From assembly GCA_004431415.1 (NCBI GenBank), contig QPMI01000675.1:47541-111540 (forward strand): a DNA stretch of 64,000 bases, written 5' to 3'. Below, piece by piece: positions 61,501 to 64,000 of this stretch; within the stretch, counting starts at the first letter, position 1; every line of letters begins with the position of its first letter. Source of the DNA: Cyanophora paradoxa (taxonomy: Eukaryota > Glaucocystophyceae > Cyanophorales > Cyanophoraceae). The notes under the pieces are model-generated. The model worked only from the letters and a program-made list of their open reading frames with translations. It was not told the origin of the DNA and did no database searches. Position numbers and translations under genes: made by a program.

Positions 61501-63066
61501 TCCCGGCGCATGTGGTCAGCGAGCCGCAGGTCCAGCAGCCTCGCTGCTCATCCTGCTCGCTCGTCTCCTTACCCTTCCCCAGTGGGCGCTGGTTCGGGCC
61601 GGAGGCGGGCCACGGCCGGAGCCGCCGGCGTAGCCGCTGCGGGCGCCGCCGCGGAACCCGCCGCGGGCTTGGAAACCGCCCGGGGGTACGGCTCCTGCGG
61701 TGTCCACCGCGGTGGCGTAACCGCCGCGGTCGGCCGGGGTCCCGCGCTCGTCGCGGTCGGGCCCTCGTCCTCACGGGTCGCGCGTTCGCGGCGCTTCAAG
61801 CCGCCCGCTTCTCAGCGATCCCCTTCACCCAGTCGGCGTACGGGATGCCGGGGAACGGGGCCGTGCCCCACGCGCAATTCCACGTAAAGTGGCAGCGTCG
61901 AGGGCCGGCATCTCCACTGCATGCACAGGGGCATGCATCGTGGTGGTGCACGGTACCCTAGTTTTCCTCGTCTGGGTGCCGGCGGCTCGAGACGGGGGCG
62001 CCGGCGGCGCCTTGGTGCCAGGGCGGCGTGCACCGATTTCGTCGGGACGGCCTCGTCAGCTCGTCCGCGTCATCGGCCGCCACGGCCATTTTGCGCACGC
62101 GGGGGCGCTTGGTCTCAGGCGCCTCGGGCGCGACCATGACCTGGGCGGCAGCACGGTACGGCAGCCGTGCGTCTCGCATGCTGGAGGAATAGATCGTCCA
62201 GCTGGAGCGGCGACAGGGCGCCGTCCAGAGCGAGAATGCGCTGGTCAGCGCAGTGAGGAACTCGCGCAGCGTGCGCTCGTTCAGCTTCGCGAACCCGGCC
62301 ATCCGAACATCAAGGTTCTGATATTCCGGTCCTCGCTCGTCGCACGGGCCTCAAGCGCAGTGCGCAGGCACTCGGCGTAGTACACGCGAGGCGCTGGCCC
62401 GTCGGCAGCGTGTGCCGACGAGAGGCAAGAACCAGTCGTGCCATGAGCGCGGATCCTCGCCCGTGTAGGGCTCAGTGAGGGCCCGGCGGGCCGCGTGCGG
62501 GCGCGCCTTGTGGATCCACGCCGTGATCGTGTCTAGCAGCCGGGGGCACGCAAGTACGCATCACGCGTGGCCACGATTGAGGCCTCATCACGCGCGCAGC
62601 TCTGCTGCAGCGCGAGGATCGTGGCGTCGTCATCGCAGAGCGCAAGTTCGCCGGACGAGCTCAAGGCGCCGCAGCGTAGCGCGGTCACGCTCCAGGCCAG
62701 CAATAGAGGCCTCATAGAGGTCGCGCTTACGCTCGATTACGGCGCGGAGGCGCCGGGGCGGATGCGCCCGACGATCACTCCGGCAAGAGCCTCGGACTTA
62801 GTATACTCCTGGCCGCCGGCAGCGTCGGGCCAAGAGATACTTCGTCGGCTGCGCGACTGATAGTTCCGGACGTCCTGCGGAACCGGTCACCATCGGCGAG
62901 GCGGGGCTGGGCGGCAAGAATCCGATCCGCGCGGATCGTCATCAGCCACAGCCGAGGCGCGGGGCGGCGTACTGCACAGCAAGTTCGGCCTCGCAGGCTC
63001 AACATGCGCGAGCGCAGACAGCTGGCTCCGGACTTCAGAACTAAGAAGTTCCGAGGAGTTTGACAT
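61340..63066 (-). CDS. Retrotransposon gag region with CCHC zinc knuckle (frame broken)
   Basis: A plausible start is ATG at 63066 (MSNSSELLSSEVRSQLSALA), after the leader. Pieces in several frames follow: LWLMTIRADRILAAQPR, then an acidic/helical stretch, and gag-like HDWFLPLVG near 62.43 kb. At 61510-61552 lies a zinc knuckle C-x2-C-x4-H-x4-C: CWTCGS in one frame and DHMRRDC in the next, one base short of being in frame. The knuckle supports nucleic-acid binding by Gag. No uninterrupted frame covers the region. Confidence 0.6.
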
Positions 63067-63533
63067 GTTGTTCTCTTTGCAACGTAAAGCCGCAAGAACA
63101 AGATGCCGGGGAGAGCACTAGGCGCGGGATTTGATCTGCAGCTCGCTGCAGAATCCGGCGCGGGGATCTCGCGGTCACGCAAGAGCGCGACTCAGGGACA
63201 CTTAGAGAGCTGCTCGCAGCAGTCTCCGTGGCACGGTTGCTCGCAACCGGCGATGGGACAGGCAATGATGAGACTCTCGAGAGAGAGCTCGGCGCGTGCG
63301 CTTCGGTCTGGGGATGACCCGAAGCCCGCGATAGGCACTAGAGACGTTTCCGGTGCACTACCGTCCAACCGCAAGCGGTACAGGGCGGCGCACTCAAACG
63401 CAAAGCAACCGTGGGGACGGCGCTCGCGCGGAAAGCAGGTCTCTGGCTCCAATAGGCACTGGGCAAGGCGGCGCAGCGATGCGCGCTGCGCGGCGGGGCT
63501 GGGGAGAGCGATACGGACTCAGACCCTTGAAGG
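63067..63533. other. Leader of the retrotransposon RNA
   Basis: About 470 bp between the primer site and the first plausible gag ATG. Packaging signals are expected here in LTR elements but none can be named from sequence alone. Confidence 0.4.
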
Positions 63534-63556
63534 TTCGATTCCGGCAGAATGGCGCC
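63534..63556 (-). other. Candidate primer-binding site with tRNA T-loop-like sequence
   Basis: Read on the plus strand, GGTTCGATTCC (63531-63541) matches the T-arm consensus of tRNAs. From the T-loop to the LTR edge is 16 nt, the distance from a tRNA T-loop to its 3' end. The final bases are GCC rather than CCA, and the T stem pairs poorly, so the match is partial. The minus strand here is where the tRNA primer would anneal. Confidence 0.45.
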
Positions 63557-63849
63557 TGTCGCGTGCGAGATTAGTGTGTCTAATCGTGCGCGCGAGAAGC
63601 CCGTGCGGAGTGCAAGCTCGGCAGGGCGGGGTTTGGCGAGTGCTGCTGCTGTTAGCCACCGTGATGGTAGACTGAGGGTGTACCCGTCCAACTACGGCGT
63701 ACCCCGACACACGCATACAAATGACCGCGGCGCTCTAACTAGCCTAGGCGCCGTCGGCCTAGCAGCACGAAGGCTGCTTCGTGCTGCATACATCATCTAG
63801 AGCCCTAGCGGCTCACAATCGAGCATCCACTGTAAAGTCGGATGCGACA
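63557..63849 (-). repeat. 5' LTR (293 bp)
   Basis: Right-hand repeat; it is the 5' LTR because the coding strand is minus. Its ends are TGTCGC...GCGACA. It should carry the element's promoter on the minus strand; I could not assign a TATA box. Confidence 0.95.
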
Positions 63850-63854
63850 CAGTC
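63850..63854. repeat. Target-site duplication, right copy
   Basis: CAGTC directly after the 5' LTR, matching 46942-46946. The uninterrupted target would read GCATCCAGTCATGATCAC. Confidence 0.9.
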
Positions 63855-64000
63855 ATGATCACTGAGTGTTGGTTATATTTTCGAGCAAACATCGACCACA
63901 GAACTGATCATGAAGAGGTGCAGACACCTTCACGCATCGGCCAGCTGCAGGGCGCCGGCCTCGAGATCGGCGGCGAGGTCAGAGAGGAGGAGATCCTCGT
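63855..64000. other. Flank right of the retrotransposon
   Basis: About 150 bp of host sequence cut by the window edge. It has GATCATGA palindromes near 63855 and 63908, like the host spacer left of the element. No gene can be supported. Confidence 0.4.

Larger units (their letters stand above)
46947..63849 (-). mobile_element. Complete Ty3/gypsy-type LTR retrotransposon, 16.9 kb
   Basis: Two 293-bp terminal repeats, identical by eye, begin TGTCGC and end GCGACA and are bracketed by the 5-bp duplication CAGTC. On the minus strand the order is 5' LTR, candidate primer site, gag with CCHC knuckle, a long unrecognised coding region, aspartic protease, RT, RNase H, integrase, purine tract, 3' LTR. 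RT before integrase places it with Ty3/gypsy rather than copia. The length is about two to three times that of a usual element. Identical LTRs point to a recent insertion, yet the reading frame changes many times. Confidence 0.95.

Noticed and set aside
63481-63556. Complete tRNA gene next to the 5' LTR
   Set aside because: Only the T-loop-like sequence fits; no box A, acceptor or anticodon stem pairing could be drawn.

Overview
The window is GC-rich nuclear DNA of a eukaryote, most likely a unicellular alga or related protist. The genes carry many short (about 23 to 140 nt) GT-AG and a few GC-AG introns, many C-rich and ending GCAG. Recognisable products are eukaryotic: a CCDC97-type splicing protein, a dynein-stalk protein, a type II vacuolar-style H+-pyrophosphatase and F-box proteins. 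I cannot fix the lineage; haptophyte- or pelagophyte-like algae would fit the base composition and introns.

Layout. 0.3-0.8 kb holds a small predicted membrane protein (-). 1.06-3.26 kb is an unrecognised multi-exon gene (+). 4.0-15.5 kb is one very long multi-exon gene (-) for a cysteine-rich, receptor-like membrane protein with ephrin-receptor-like repeats. 16.9-19.0 kb is CCDC97 (+). 19.4-21.8 kb (-) encodes an unusual protein built from two tandem dynein microtubule-binding stalk modules and no motor. 22.1-25.4 kb is a K+-independent H+-PPase (+).

26-43 kb is a lineage-specific array. It has five apparently intact F-box/LRR-like genes, two truncated F-box copies, and three copies of a BioF2-like GNAT acyltransferase gene, of which only the last (40.8-42.9 kb) is complete. 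The pieces repeat as a unit of an F-box gene (+) facing a GNAT gene (-) tail to tail, and several F-box genes share a duplicated head-to-head promoter. 43.2-45.3 kb encodes a multi-pass protein of the prolipoprotein diacylglyceryl transferase (Lgt) family, unexpected in a eukaryotic nucleus.

46.9-63.85 kb is a complete 16.9-kb Ty3/gypsy-type LTR retrotransposon on the minus strand. It has 293-bp LTRs that look identical, TGTCGC/GCGACA ends and a CAGTC target duplication. It carries gag with a CCHC knuckle, about 6 kb of unrecognised coding sequence, then an aspartic protease, RT, RNase H and integrase. Its reading frame is broken many times, and nearly all breaks are in the same direction. 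That suggests missing single bases in the consensus, or repeated -1 frameshifting.
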